Positions 47,801-60,216 of a stretch of 64,000 nucleotides of DNA are shown here, one piece after another. Origin of the DNA: Sclerotinia nivalis (Eukaryota; Ascomycota; Leotiomycetes; Helotiales; Sclerotiniaceae); contig JAPEIS010000013.1 of the NCBI GenBank assembly GCA_029531795.1, positions 1,798,001 through 1,862,000 of the forward strand, read 5' to 3'. Position 1 is the first letter of the stretch, and each line of letters begins with the position of its first letter. The notes under the pieces were generated by a model. That model made no database searches. It was not told the origin of the DNA and saw only the letters and a program-made list of their open reading frames with translations. Position numbers and translations under genes: made by a program.

Positions 47801-49820
47801 TTAATTCTCCTTGGGGAAATGAAACATCTACATTCCTTAGAACATATCGCTCGTTTGCATCCATCTCATCTTCACCCTCAGCACATGGCCATGCAATCGA
47901 AGCTTTCTCGAATGAAACATTCGGAGCATCACTGGTACTTTCGGATATCTCAGGTCCAGCCAAGTATCTTTGAATACGATTTATAGAGATATAAGCATCA
48001 ATCAAGTCCGTGGTTAGTTCTGGAATGACACTAAGGGTAACTTCAAGACTGACGAAGACACCAATAGCAGTGAAGGCGACCGACGGTAGGAGAACTCCGT
48101 GGAGGTATGCATATACAGCTAATGCTACCGCAGCCAGGGCGATAGGGCTTGTAATCCAGCAAAAGAGTAACATGGTATCGTTGAGATAGACACTCCATTG
48201 TTCATCCAATTCCTTCTTTCGGACCATTCCAATTTTGTTGCCCCAGTTCGATTCCAGTGCGGAAAACTTGATCTGTCGAATACCTTGAAGTGCTTCAGTC
48301 ACAACTGCCATCTTAACATCTCTAACTTTCATCAATCTGTCTTGAGCTGCTGAATAACGTCTGCTAAAGTAAATGTTGAGAGGGATGGTTAAAGACATGG
48401 CCAACATTCCAGCAACCAAGCTCTTCCATCCAATGATACTAATCAAGAAAGAGAAAGAGACGACGAGCTTAAAGACCGCGCCAGGAAAGTAGTTATTGAA
48501 TGAGCAAAAGTCTGATACTCTCTTGGCATCCACACCAATCAAATTGACGGTGGATTGCTTTCCCTTAGGATCACTATCCTCTTCTTCGTCGTCTTCTGGT
48601 TTGTCTTGTGCGATTGACTCTTGTGCTGCTTCAGTTGTAACGGTCGTAGACTTCTTTCCAGATCTAGCTGCACCTTTCACATCCTTACGTCTCATGGCTT
48701 TCTGGAAAATTTGAGCAGATAATTGGGACCTAATAGGAATCGCCAGTTCAGACCAGGAAACCCAAAACATCCAGGATTCAATCCAAGCTGCGGCGAGAGT
48801 GACCAAGAATAATGTAGCTACCCAAATCCAAGCCTCGAACTGTACTTTATCTCCAGGTTGACGGGCCTCCAATATCTTCAAAATTTGAAAAGTCACAAAC
48901 TGTGGTGCAAAATTTCCAAAAGCCTGGAATATGGTAAGGATCCATTGAATGACGAAAGGCGATTTATGGGCCAGGAAAATTTCGAGCCAGAGAGCTTTAG
49001 TATGCTCTTTCTCCTCCCACGCTTCACTGAGATCCTTTGCCCTGGTATAATGGTCCATCTTAGGTAAATCCTGTAGTTCTAGCCGCTTTTTGTCAGAGGC
49101 CAAAGCCAATATGTCTCCAACCCAGGCGAAGGTATACCTATCAAGCGCGGAAACGGACCACATGCCATCGACTGGATGCTTATCCAAAGTAACATGTGGA
49201 CGTCGAGGGAATGAGATGGCGAAAACGGCGGCTAATAAAGCGAGTATCAATTGAGATATGCGAAGCCAGAAAGTTGCACTTGATAGGAAATTGTCCTGGA
49301 CAGACTGATTCTTCGCAATGAGGCCATCCTCGTAAAGGCAAAGGGCGAAAAGGCAGGTACTGGAGATTGCTGTACGACCACCATTCGCATATGCTTTCGT
49401 AGGGCTTCTGTTTAGTATAGTGCTAGCCGCTTGAATTAGGATGAAGGACTACAATAAAGTTAGTAAAGTCATCTATTGCTCAAGTATGTGAATGATCCAA
49501 CTTACCCATAGCGCCACATTGGTCCAATCTTCAAGGTTCAATCCATCATGATGAAAGAGATCCACAATGGCCAAAGTTAAAGATGTTCCAAATCCGAAAA
49601 GTGTAGACACAATTAGTAGTGTCTTGGGAGCCTTGGTTGTAAATGCAGCGATTGTTTCTTCCGTGGCAACTCCATCTTTATCAGTATAGATATTGGGATT
49701 TTGCTTTCCCTTTCCTCGAAAATGAGACATTACTGAAAGTACTGATGGGAAAGTAAGGACAATGACCACAAGAAGACAGCAAATTGCCGCGGCAAGGGAA
49801 CCGGAATTGAAATGGAGCAT
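44825..49820 (-). CDS. Full-length ABCC (MRP/Ybt1-Vmr1-like) ABC transporter (1561 aa, 5 exons)
   Basis: Vacuolar- or plasma-membrane pump of the C family. Exons are 49820-49506, 49448-46868, 46811-46376, 46326-45876 and 45727-44825. It has a TMD0 of several helices in the first 200 residues, then TMD1, NBD1, TMD2, NBD2. NBD1 carries [22 protein letters not shown] and [12 protein letters not shown] (aspartate in place of the catalytic glutamate). NBD2 carries [23 protein letters not shown] and [12 protein letters not shown]. The cytosolic loop in TMD1 holds an acidic insert (DDEEEDSD), and the linker after NBD1 is Ser/Asp-rich, a likely phosphorylation region. NBD2 also has a Ser/Thr/Gln-rich insert between Q-loop and signature. 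The TMD1-NBD1 style is closest, by memory, to the Ybt1/Vmr1 group. It is not a recent duplicate of the transporter at 22439. Confidence 0.95.
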
Positions 49821-50270
49821 CTTGAATTGTCTAGTTTTAAGAGAAGAGTGGTGTAAAGTTGAAGATCATTCTTTACTGAAAGATATTCCCAATTGAATGT
49901 AATGCAAAGAAGACTGCTTCAGATGATGTCGTCGATCCTAAATAAAACGTGGGGATAAATGCAAGCAAAGGGAAAATCTAAATGCAAATTTGTAAGACGA
50001 GTCCCAAAAGATTTATTTTATTCTTCTTCCTCCGAACGAAGATATATATTTGGGCAAGGCACAATAAAATCCGGCTCAGAGAAGGGCGAGAAGGGCTAGA
50101 AGTGATAAGTGATTAGGTAGGTACTCCGTGCTTGTTGACTCATACGGCAAGAAGATAATGTCAGGTAGTACAAGCAAAAAAGGTTAGTAGTGGATCAAAT
50201 GAAAGTAAATATTATACGTGAAAAGGTGAAAAGGCGAAGAGGTGAGAATAATGATTAGATTGATAAATAA

Positions 50271-50302
50271 TTGATAAATTGATAAATTGATAAATTGATC
50301 AA
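50271..50302 (+). repeat. 8-bp tandem repeat (TTGATAAA)
   Basis: Three exact copies of TTGATAAA and a degenerate fourth, followed by ATCGATCGAT-type sequence. Confidence 0.85.
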
Positions 50303-50470
50303 TCGATCGATCCATCAATCGATAGGGTTAAGATTTAACTCCACAGACTCGAGGGCTACCAAAGAATTGGCGGGGACAAGTCGAGTTTTATCGAAAGGAA
50401 GATGTTGGTTGGTGGAGTTGGTGGTGGATTTTTTTGAAGTACGTGCATGAGTGGGTGCGTGGGTGCGTGG

Positions 50471-50500
50471 ATAATAATAATAATAATAATAATAATAATA
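50471..50500 (+). repeat. ATA/TAA trinucleotide microsatellite
   Basis: About ten uninterrupted trinucleotide units. Confidence 0.97.
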
Positions 50501-51870
50501 TATGGATGATGATAAATACCCTTGTTTATGATTTGACCGTTGAAAAATTATTAATTAGGTGGCTTTTCAATCAATGATTTGACTGATGAGATATTGTACT
50601 CGGTATGTATGTACTCAGTACGGAGGTAAACGCTCTTAAGTTTTGATATCAAGGATGATGAGCTATCATTACCTAAAGCAAGTGAGGTCAAAAGACGAAC
50701 ATGATATACCTAGTACACACATATATACATCGTTGAATGTTAACCTTTGTCCGACCATGGATGATATAAGTTTTGAAGTCAGTGAAGTTTGTTATCAGAA
50801 ATAGGTAAATATTTTGGTGGATATATAAAATTATACCCAAGGTACCTGGATAGACGGATAGACATCATAATATGACGAAAGGTATAAATGAGATGAGATA
50901 AGAAGATGTAACTAGACTAGATTCATTACCGAGTAGAGTACGAATTGGGGAATTGGATAGATATATACCTATATATGCATCATCCACTTCCTCTTTCTTC
51001 AATTCCAACCTAATAAGTTGAAACCTAATAGTTTCATATTCACCTCAACATCCATCATCTGCATTCTGTTTTCCCTTTGACCATTGTACAAACAGAATAG
51101 TCCGTATATGATAAATGCAAATGTCAGTCAAGATCACAAATTGCCCCCACCAAAAATCGTACCCAGAAGATCATGCATCCAGATCGTTGGGACAACCTTC
51201 CATCTTTTGGGTTAAATTCCATGCATGCATACCATCGCCTACTCTTTGTTCTCTGGATGTCTCGTTTTCCCCCATGTGTATACCGGTATGTACCCACCAT
51301 GTAAAGTGATAGTAACAATAACGCTGGGGCAGTCTGCAAGATGGGAAATGTGAGTTGAGATCGATGTTAACTCCGACCGACACAATTATCTAATCTAATC
51401 TCTGTCAGCAAGATATCAACGCTTTCTAGGCAATTCTAATCTCTTACTCATGCCCATCCTCGTGTCATCAAGGAGTCGGAAAAGCAAGGTTGACTCTGGG
51501 TACATAGATATGACCCAGACAAGCTAGTCGTTTAGCTACAGTAACTAGTGATACGAGAACTAATTCCTAAAGTGCCTTCCTGTTCAGGCCGACCGAGAGC
51601 GGTGTGAAAATGAAGCTGCATTTGACCTGGCCGTGTATGGATCAAAAGGATCAAATACGTGATTGTCAGCAAGAAGGCTCATAAGGTATAAGTGGATTAG
51701 CTTGGCAAGCACTCGACCTCTTTAGCGAATTGATAAGATTTGAGAACAATCCAATGATTGCCAAGAGAAATATAGCAAACAGATTTCTTACCTTCCTGTC
51801 TGTTTTATCTGTTTTACCCATAATCATCCTTCGATGCAGATACCATTTTACATCCACGGTTGGTTGTTTC

Positions 51871-51905
51871 TCTATCATCTCTATCATCTCTATCATCTCT
51901 ATTCT
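51871..51905 (+). repeat. 9-bp tandem repeat (TCTATCATC)
   Basis: Three copies of TCTATCATC followed by a degenerate copy. Reading it on the plus strand gives an (S)IISI run in an otherwise unsupported frame. Confidence 0.9.
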
Positions 51906-52319
51906 ATCATCTTATCGGAAGATCAATCTTCAAACTTCCAGGCGTTGCTCCTCCTACACCGACGATAAATCAAGGCCAACAAGACCAGACCGAGAATATT
52001 CCCCACGATAGTAAATAAATCCATAGAAAGGTGAAAGAAGGTTTCTATGATGGGTCGTACGATGCTTAATTCATCAAAGAATTCAGGGCGGGATCCAGGA
52101 GCTGGGGATGATTGACCTTACAAGTTACCGACTCGCTCGAGTTATCAATGACCTCCACTCAAGTACATTAGTTTTACTGCAGTTGTTGTCTGCAACGTCA
52201 ATAACCAGTTACGGATTTCAACAACGGGACCGATGGAAAAGCTTATACACCATGTGTGGATCAGGTACAAACATTTGATTTGTACTCCGTATAAGTACTT
52301 ACTTGAGTAAGTATCAGTA

Positions 52320-52351
52320 AGGAGACCAGGAGACCAGGAGGCCAGGAGACC
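52320..52351 (+). repeat. 8-bp tandem repeat (AGGAGACC), four copies
   Basis: AGGAGACC repeated four times; the third copy has one G for A change. Confidence 0.95.
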
Positions 52352-53315
52352 GGCGCTATAAATACCTGTAAACATCTAACCTATATTTAAACGATTCTCC
52401 AATGATATGTTGAGAGGTAGTCCGAATACACACTTTGCATCTTTTCCTCTGAATAGAGGGCTGAGGAGAAGAGAATTGGTATTGACTGCACATATATTTA
52501 TCAAATGTGATAGATATCCTTCCAACGATGGCTAGAAGAAGCTTTCGTTTGACGGATCTGATAAGCAATCAATCATTAAGAGAATGAAGGGGCTTGCCAG
52601 TCTATTGTCCAATTCAAGAAGTAGGGTGCAAATAGTAAAAGTATATAGGTAGGCTCATTGTTAATATTGATTTTTTTTGATTTTTTTTTTACAGATTTAG
52701 TAAAATGCATTATTTTGAGTGAAGATTCATTCTTACCTCTTTCCCTCATTTTAATTGGTGTTCATTCAATTGATTTTGGAATCAAATGAACGCGTAAAAT
52801 TCATTGGACGCGCATAAACGTGAAAGCATACCTACCTACTGTACCCGTGAGTAACCTCGCTGACTTTTGACTCTGGCTGGGTGCAACCTTATGAGACATC
52901 AACTATTTCACTACACTACACTACACTACTATTATCACTCTGTTCAAATATCAATTGAATAATTCCTTGGAAAAGGAATTCACTTGAATTTATTGCTCAT
53001 TTGAACCATCAACCACAATACAATCCCTTTGAACAATCTTCTGTACCTTTCTTATCATCACTTCAGAGGATGATTAAAGTTTCTATCGTACTGAAATTCA
53101 AAACCATAATCCCAGTACCAGCAATCCTACCATACAACCTTTTCCAGGTCTTTCAAACTCGTCAAACAGACCATCATTCTGCACTTATCTAATTCCACGT
53201 CTCAAGATCATTCGAATAAGGGGGCTACGAATTGAACCACGAAAATATATTGGTCAGTCCTCGGCCGACGCTCATTTCAATACCCTAATTATCAACCTCG
53301 AGAAACACCGGCATA

Positions 53316-55747
53316 ATGAAGGCTACACCATTGATCATCAACTGGCATGATCAGAATTCTCCCATATATAGTTGTGATTGGGAAAAGACAGGAAAAGGAA
53401 GATTAGCTACTGCAGGAGGGGATGGAAACGTTAGGGTGCGTTTAGTCTACTCGGAATCGAAATATGAGAAATACTGATTGGGGTATAGTTATGGAAGATA
53501 GAATCCGATGGAGAAGACCGCAAGATTGAATATTTGGCTACTCTACAAAAACATACGCAAGCAGTTAACGTAGTAAGATGGGCTCCGAAAGGTATGAGCA
53601 CAAGATTTTACATATCAAAATGGAATGAGACTGATCAATTTTGTAGGAGAACTACTAGCATCTGCTGGAGACGATGGAAATGTCCTACTTTGGGTACCTA
53701 GCGAAGCTTCAAACATTACACCTGCATTTGGAGGGGATGGATTTGAAGAAAAGGAAACATGGCGGACGAAACATATGTGTAGATCATCGGGTGCTGAAAT
53801 ATACGATTTGGCTTGGTCTCCAGATTCCGTTTACTTCATAATTGGGAGTATGGATAATGTTGCGAGGATATACAATGCTCAAACTGGTATGCGATCAAGA
53901 CCATGGATCCCTCCATACCGAAAACTAATCAATTACATCTAGGTCAATTAATTAGACAAATCGCCGAGCATCAACATTATGTCCAAGGTGTTGCATGGGA
54001 TCCATTAAATGAATACATCGCGACACAATCTTCCGATCGATCCGTACATATTTATACTTTGAGAACGAAAGATGGACAATTCAGCCTCGATAACAGGGAG
54101 GAACCGAAGAGGATTGGGCATAATTTGAAGATGGATCTACCTGGAAGAAGGATCTCCTCCAATAGTCCAGCACCTCCCGAGCTTGGATTTCGATCGCAAT
54201 TTCCTCCAGAAACACCAAATACAATAGGTTCACCAGGACCATCATGCCCAGGCACACCAACTTCTATGGCATTACCAATGAATCCTCCTAGTGTTATTAG
54301 TCACAGTAGAAGATCTTCATTTGGTGCATCTTCTCCAGCAATGTCTATGCGAAGATCAGCTTCCCCTGCACCTTCTATGCCACTACCCGCCGTCATGCCG
54401 ATGGAAGCATCACCAAAACCATATTCGATGATTGGACTTGGAGTTAAAAATGCGCATATCTACGCCAATGAAACTCTCAAATCATTTTTTCGCAGATTAG
54501 CATTCACACCCGATGGCAGTCTTCTTTTTACACCAGCTGGTCAATATCAAACACAACATAAAGGATCAGAAGATGGTGCGAAAATGATGTATGAAGTGAT
54601 TAATACGGTTTATATCTATACAAGAGGTGGAATTAACAAACCTCCTGTCGCACATTTACCTAGACATAAGAAACCTTCTGTGGCCGTAAAATGCTCACCA
54701 GTTTACTACACAACACGAAAAGCTCCCCCACCAGTTACAAAACATATCACTATTGATACATCATCAGCTGATGACACAATGGCAGCGTTACCAGAGCCAG
54801 CGATGGTTCCTAAATCACCATCTCATGCATCAATGGAACCACCTCCACTTGTATCACAAAGTAGTGATTCGCCAAGACCCGGTTCTTCATCTAAACCAAA
54901 GACTTTGGAGGTTGAAACAAGCGTAGCTTCTCAAGGTCCAACAATGGCATTTTCTTTACCTTATCGTATGGTTTATGCTGTTGCCACAGAGGATTCAGTT
55001 TTATTGTATGATACACAACAACAAACCCCACTTTGCATAGTGAGCAATTTACATTGTGCAACTTTCACAGATTTATCCTGGTATGTTTACACTAATCTAT
55101 GAAAGTTGATTAATGCTGATTATTTTAGGTCATCTGATGGAACTACATTATTGATGACATCTTCGGATGGTTTCTGCTCAACATTAACTTTTGCACCTGG
55201 TGAACTTGGACAAATTTATGAAGAAGAAATACCAACTGCAAAACGTTCATTCGTCAGTGGTTCGGCTGTCTCATCAACACAAAATACTCCCATGGCGACA
55301 CCAACAGCTGGTATTGCACCTCCATCACCATTTCCAATCTCAAATAATCATCATCGTACATCTTCAAATCCTATGGTAGCACCATCACCTCCTCCTGCTC
55401 CTATCACAACTTTCCGACCTTCTTCACCTACTCGATCAAATTCAACTTCTTCGGTAGCAACACAATCCTCTTATGCAACACCAGCTCTAGGTATGATTAT
55501 TAGTAATCCAACTCCATTAGCGAGTAGTGTTCCAGGTATCGCGGCTGCGAACATTGCATCAGGTGTACCTATAACGACACCTCCACAAACTCCTCGAAGT
55601 GCTACTAGTTCAGTAGCTGGTATTAAACGACCAGGTGATGCAAGTGAAAGTGAAAAAGAAGATGTTACAGCAGGACATGAAAAGAAAAAGAGAAGAATTG
55701 CACCTACTCAAATTTCTTCGACGAATTCAGGAAGTGGAAAACCTTGA
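53316..55747 (+). CDS. cac2: Chromatin assembly factor 1 subunit B, Cac2-like WD40 protein (739 aa, 5 exons)
   Basis: Middle subunit of CAF-1, the histone chaperone that deposits H3-H4 at replication forks through PCNA. Exons are 53316-53435, 53489-53591, 53647-53886, 53943-55080 and 55129-55747. The start MKATPLIINWHDQNSPIYS and GRLATAGGDGNVRLWKIE match CAF-1 p60/Cac2 and HIR-type propellers. More blades follow: [77 protein letters not shown] and FTDLSWSSDGTTLLMTSSDGF. A Ser/Pro-rich insert of about 110 residues interrupts the propeller after blade 4, and about 180 Pro/Ser/Thr-rich residues follow it, with KKKRR near the end as a possible nuclear signal. I follow the intron at 53887-53942 (GTATGC...CTAATC...TAG) rather than the frame that reads through it. 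Confidence 0.93.
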
Positions 55748-56447
55748 TTTTCATGTTATTGAGAAATAAAATTTCCTTTCGGCTTTGTGGGACGGGATAG
55801 GATGGGGTTTGGCGTTTGACGGCCTAGGAACGGGAGTAAAAAGGGAAGAGAGTATCCAGTAGGCGAAATGGAAAAGAAAGGGAAATGCGCTAATGGATTG
55901 ATGTGCTTTGTATGAAATGGATGGGATGGGATTTTAGCGGGTGTCAATACAATGAATTCTATTTCGACTTCGGACTTTTGGCTTTTATTCTATGTATATT
56001 TTATTCAATTACTTTTCTTTGATGGGAATTTGTAAGGAGATGAGGAATGAAGGGATGAAGAGAGGAAAAGGGGTGTGGGTGTGTGTTATTTAAAATAAAC
56101 GAAATTTTTTTTTTTTTAGGATGTTGAAGATGTTGAAGATATTGATAAATATATATATGAAGAAATAAATAGATAAATATTATCATTATTAGAAACGACG
56201 GAACGAAGGAAATCGATCTATCGGATCAATTATCAATAGGCGGAACGGCAGCGAAGAAAAAGAAGCAGAATGCGGGAATACGGGTTGAGAAGGGTGGGGA
56301 TTTCGTGACGTTGGGATAACCTTAAAGTTTTAAGGTTAAAGGTAGGTAGGTATAAAGGGCCGAGGTGTTATAATAATAATAATATTTTAGGTTTTATTTT
56401 TCAATCGGATGTTTTTAATCTTGAGATAGTTAATTAATTAAATAAAT

Positions 56448-56511
56448 GGAAATGAAAATGGAAATGGAAATGGAAATGGAAATGGAAATGGAAATGGAAA
56501 TGGAAATGGAA
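56448..56511 (+). repeat. GGAAAT hexanucleotide microsatellite
   Basis: About ten tandem GGAAAT units, with one GAAAAT variant near the start. The near-perfect copies suggest it is polymorphic. Confidence 0.97.
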
Positions 56512-56657
56512 TTAAAACCACGGTACGTAACCCGATACTCCGAATTAGAGTTAGAAGCTAAGGAGGCCAAGGAGGCTAAGAATATGGGGTATTAAGTTGT
56601 GATACAGTATGGAGTACACATGATAAGTAGGATCGGAATGCAGGGAATTTTTATCGG

Positions 56658-56684
56658 ATTTGAGATTTGAGATTTGAGATTTGA
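56658..56684 (+). repeat. 7-bp tandem repeat (GATTTGA)
   Basis: Close to four head-to-tail copies of GATTTGA. Confidence 0.9.
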
Positions 56685-56785
56685 AACAACCTATCTCTAT
56701 CCTGCTATCTAAACACAGAACACTTTCCCTAACTACCAAGTATACAGATACCCCTCCCCTCCCTTCCTTTCCCATATACATATCA

Positions 56786-57938
56786 TCATGGCAAACATTG
56801 ACCTAAAAAAACAATTAACCATCTATCCCTTAACCTCCTCCTCTTTCTGCAAACCCCATCCCCCAGCGCCGCAGATTGAAAAGCAAGAATCGTTACTTAC
56901 TATAATAAGCACTACTAACAACACACTGACTCCCCGTCGCACAAGTCGTAGCCCCGTTCCATCCCTGTCCACCACACTGTGCATATAGCGCCGCAACCGC
57001 CGTTCCCGTCGCGGCCACACTACTACTCGTCTTCGCACTACTCGCTAATGTCGTCGATGTCGCTTTGGTCGTACTACTCGTACTCGTACTACTATTCGCC
57101 GTGCTCTGCGCTGCACCACATGCAAAAGGTGTAGGGCCGGGTATCGCATATGACGATAGACTTTGATAGATATTTATCAAAATGCCCGGATCATTCTGTG
57201 CGTAAGCTCCGGGGAACGATACGGTAGATGGAGAAGAGGTACCCGTGCCGCCGGAGACGTTGATCTGCGCACATTCCATATAGAGTTGGGCGCCCTGTAA
57301 TCCGCTTGCTGCATGTAGAGCGATTAATTCGGCGCGGAGAAGATATTGACCGTTGGCGATACAGCTGGGAATGGTCATACTTTGAATGCCTGCATTATTG
57401 ATCAAATCCGTGGTGGCCCATCCTTGTGTTGCGACATTGAGACCTTGTTCGGAGATCTTGAACCAGCCGGGTCCATAACCGACGTCGGTGGTTGCGTCGT
57501 TTACTTTTTTCATGTAGGCCATTACGGGACCTAGGTGAGAGGGATCGAGAACATAGGTTGCGTCGTTAGAGGGTGTGCTGGTTAAAGTGTGGCGCCAGAT
57601 GGCTTGTACTGTGCTGCCGGCGACTACATTGATTATGTCTGAGGAGGGTGTGGTGGGGTTGGGCCCACCGTTGCAGGCGACATATTGGGTTGTTACGTCG
57701 GTTATTGGCTGGAGATGTTAGAAGTAGTTTGGTGTGTGGGGGGAGAAACTTACGCCGTCGTATGTTGGAGTTCGGATGGCATAGCTGGTATCTGTTCATG
57801 GTGAGCGTATGTTTTCGTCTAAAGGTGGATGAGAGACATACTGTAAAGTGTGCCCCCTGATTCTAATTGCGTAAATATCGTATGTGCGGAGGCATACGAA
57901 AGGAGAAATGAAAAAGGAGTGATAAGTTGTAACTTCAT
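56786..57938 (-). CDS. AA9 lytic polysaccharide monooxygenase with C-terminal CBM1 (319 aa, 4 exons)
   Basis: Secreted copper enzyme that oxidatively cleaves cellulose. Exons are 57938-57842, 57791-57754, 57708-56901 and 56802-56786. The signal peptide MKLQLITPFSFLLSYASA is followed directly by H19, which becomes the N-terminal histidine of the copper brace. The second brace histidine is H103 (DPSHLGPVMAY) and the axial tyrosine Y188 (QLYMECAQINV). Exon 2 is only 38 nt and intron 2 only 45 nt. After the catalytic domain come a Ser/Thr linker (about 235-283) and a fungal cellulose-binding module (LYAQCGGQGWNG ... SAYYSQCLP). The final SQCLP, with the fourth CBM1 cysteine, comes from the 17-nt last exon, behind a GTAAGT/TTTTTTTAG intron. 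Without that splice the protein would stop after YYSK with an unpaired cysteine. It converges with Cac2. Confidence 0.95.
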
Positions 57939-60216
57939 GATTGTTGGTATTCTTGAAACTCAAGGTACAAAAAAAGGTTTGAATTTAATTTCCAAAAGGT
58001 AGAAGGCAGATACTTGATACATATATGTAAATTATTCTAGCTACATGGTTCAATAGATGTATCCTTCCCTCCTACCCGAAACCCCGGATGAGATTTGACA
58101 GGCAACACTGTCATGAACACATAAAATTCGACGCGATTTCTCGGCGATCAAGATTTCCATCCATAGAAAAGCAGAGATCAAGATATTTTCGGGAATGGGA
58201 GCAACATTCCCCAGTTCAGACTTCTTAGTCATCCCAATAAAGATTTCCATAGGCGAGACTTTAAAGAATCCCCGGATTTTTGTCCTACTAACTTCACAGT
58301 CCCTAGAAGGAAGCCATTAGTCCAACATAATATTCATTTATTTCGTGCCATGTGAACAGATATTCGGCTCAGAAAACAATGATTCCGTCTTACCCCTAGG
58401 AAACTGCCTTGTTTTGATAAATTAATCAATTGATCGGTCAACGACTGGTCATTTTTTGTTGAAGAGAAGCTTGGGAGGATGTATGTGTGAAGACGTAAAT
58501 GGGAGATAATTATAGTATATATTGATGAGCTAGGAAATCTTGACATAACACTTGTTGGAAGAATGGACGGGAAAATAGAAAGGGTAAATATCCTGACACG
58601 GGAGATATATCATGGATAGCCGTGATGGAGAGTACGTGACTCTTGAGTTCTGCAGTAATTGAAGAACTCAAGAATTTAACTATTCTTGAGTAGAAAGTGG
58701 GTAGCTGGGTAGCACGTTAATTGAAGCGAGCTGTATATTTTCGTCCTTTTCTGTTCCTAATGCGTTATTCCTACCGTTTGGCCCAAATGGTCCATAATCC
58801 ACCATAAATCGGATCAATTATATCGATCATCCAGTACTGTATCCGATAAAAGAAATCTCTATATCCTTCTCCCTATCTTTGGACTATAACCAGATCATAA
58901 GAAAACTTCCCCAACTTTAAGCTGGGCATGGCCAATAACTTATCGAAGTACCACTCAATCCCTGGGAAAACTCCACAACTCTAGACACACATCTAGCAAT
59001 AATCAATACCGAAGCCGCGAATAGCAGTATAGTATAGATAAGCACCCGCCCAAAAACGCGAACTCGCAAATAGAAGGACAAAATTGGTAACGACTTTATT
59101 TGGTAAAGATGGTATTTGAAAGAAAAAAGATTGCTACTCACGATGGGAGTACAGGCATAATATGTACCAAAAGGACATCACCCGAAAGTAGCACTAGCTC
59201 CTTTTGATAACTAGGTATTGCTAGAGCAATTTGAAAATTCATTCTACATTAACCTTACAGCCTCGTATATAGTTCATTCGCCCCATTAATTGAGGCGCAC
59301 GCAAATAGTTGTCTCGATACTCATGCAATGCATTAAATGAATACATGTACTGACAACGGAGAAACCCCAGGAACGCGGCCATTGAACCCTGAAGTACAAG
59401 CACATCAAAGCTTGATTTGTTGTCGAAAGATCCATTCCACATTGATTAGAAATTAGATGGTATCGAGAATGGAGACGATGAAATTGTGAAGACGAATTAG
59501 AGTATTTCGAAATGATGACCACGCCGAAACATGAGATGATTGTTGATGTTGGAAGGCTGGAGCTTGGATCTCTGAGGAAGAATGGAAGAAGCTGAAAATT
59601 CCACTTTTAATTTCCCTTGCGGTAGAATTAAGGTGACAAAGGGTCAAATACCGTTCTAAAACTCACAGTGCGAGATGCGAAATGCGAAATGCGAAATGCG
59701 AGATGCGAGATGCGAGCGAGGTCCGAAGCAAAGGTTGTAAAAAATTGGTACTCCATACAAGGTACAGTACAATTTTGCAGGAGAAAAAGGTAGATATACG
59801 ATTTATATATGCTCAATAACTTACAATTGAGGTAGGTACCCGATAATTGACTGGACAGCGGATGTCCCATCTTCTTATAGCTATCGCATCGGCGGGAGTA
59901 AGAATGTTGAATCACGTGGAATAGACCGAGTACGAGACCGAGATGTACGAGATACGCTATACGCTATACGATATACGCGAAAAAGAAAAGCCAAGACTTT
60001 ACTACGAAACTACTAGGTATTCGCTGCATAATGCCCAGCCATCAGTTTTGATTGAACATGACTAGTATTGATATGCACTGCCTCCAGGTAGGTAAATATT
60101 CAAAAGATATATATGACTTCAATAAAAAGTTTTTACGAGTGGTCCTCTCAAAGTTCTCTTCCAATTCATTCTCTTCTTTCGTAACGTTTACGTACGTACG
60201 AGTTTTTATTAATACC
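57939..60216. other. Divergent spacer between LPMO and glucosyltransferase
   Basis: Both 5' ends face this 2.3-kb spacer. Short minus-strand frames (58050-58546, 58917-59141, 59239-59915) resemble nothing and lack splice partners. A 7-bp repeat lies at 59670-59716, and ACGCTATACG-type repetition follows near 59950-59980. The frame that runs into the glucosyltransferase from 60052 opens with TTG and adds unlike sequence. Confidence 0.6.
59670..59716 (+). repeat. 7-bp tandem repeat (ATGCGAA/ATGCGAG)
   Basis: Six head-to-tail units alternating between GCGAAAT and GCGAGAT. Confidence 0.9.

Larger units (their letters stand above)
49821..53315. other. 3.5-kb gene-free spacer rich in short repeats
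   Basis: Between two 5' ends (ABCC minus, Cac2 plus), so it contains both promoters. Short repeats at 50271-50302, 50471-50500, 51871-51905 and 52320-52351 are listed separately; an ACTAC run lies near 52913-52930. Short frames at 51115-51383, 51666-52011 and 52145-52568 overlap on both strands and resemble nothing; those near 51870 exist only because of the repeat. Confidence 0.65.
55748..56785. other. Convergent 3' spacer with simple repeats
   Basis: Lies between the 3' ends of Cac2 and the LPMO gene. It holds a T run near 56107, a 6-bp repeat at 56448-56511 and a 7-bp repeat at 56658-56684. No supported gene. Confidence 0.7.

Noticed and set aside
60052..60216. N-terminal extension of the glucosyltransferase by 55 residues
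   Set aside because: The frame begins with TTG and adds sequence unlike GT1 enzymes; the ATG at 60217 precedes the conserved hydrophilic N-terminus.
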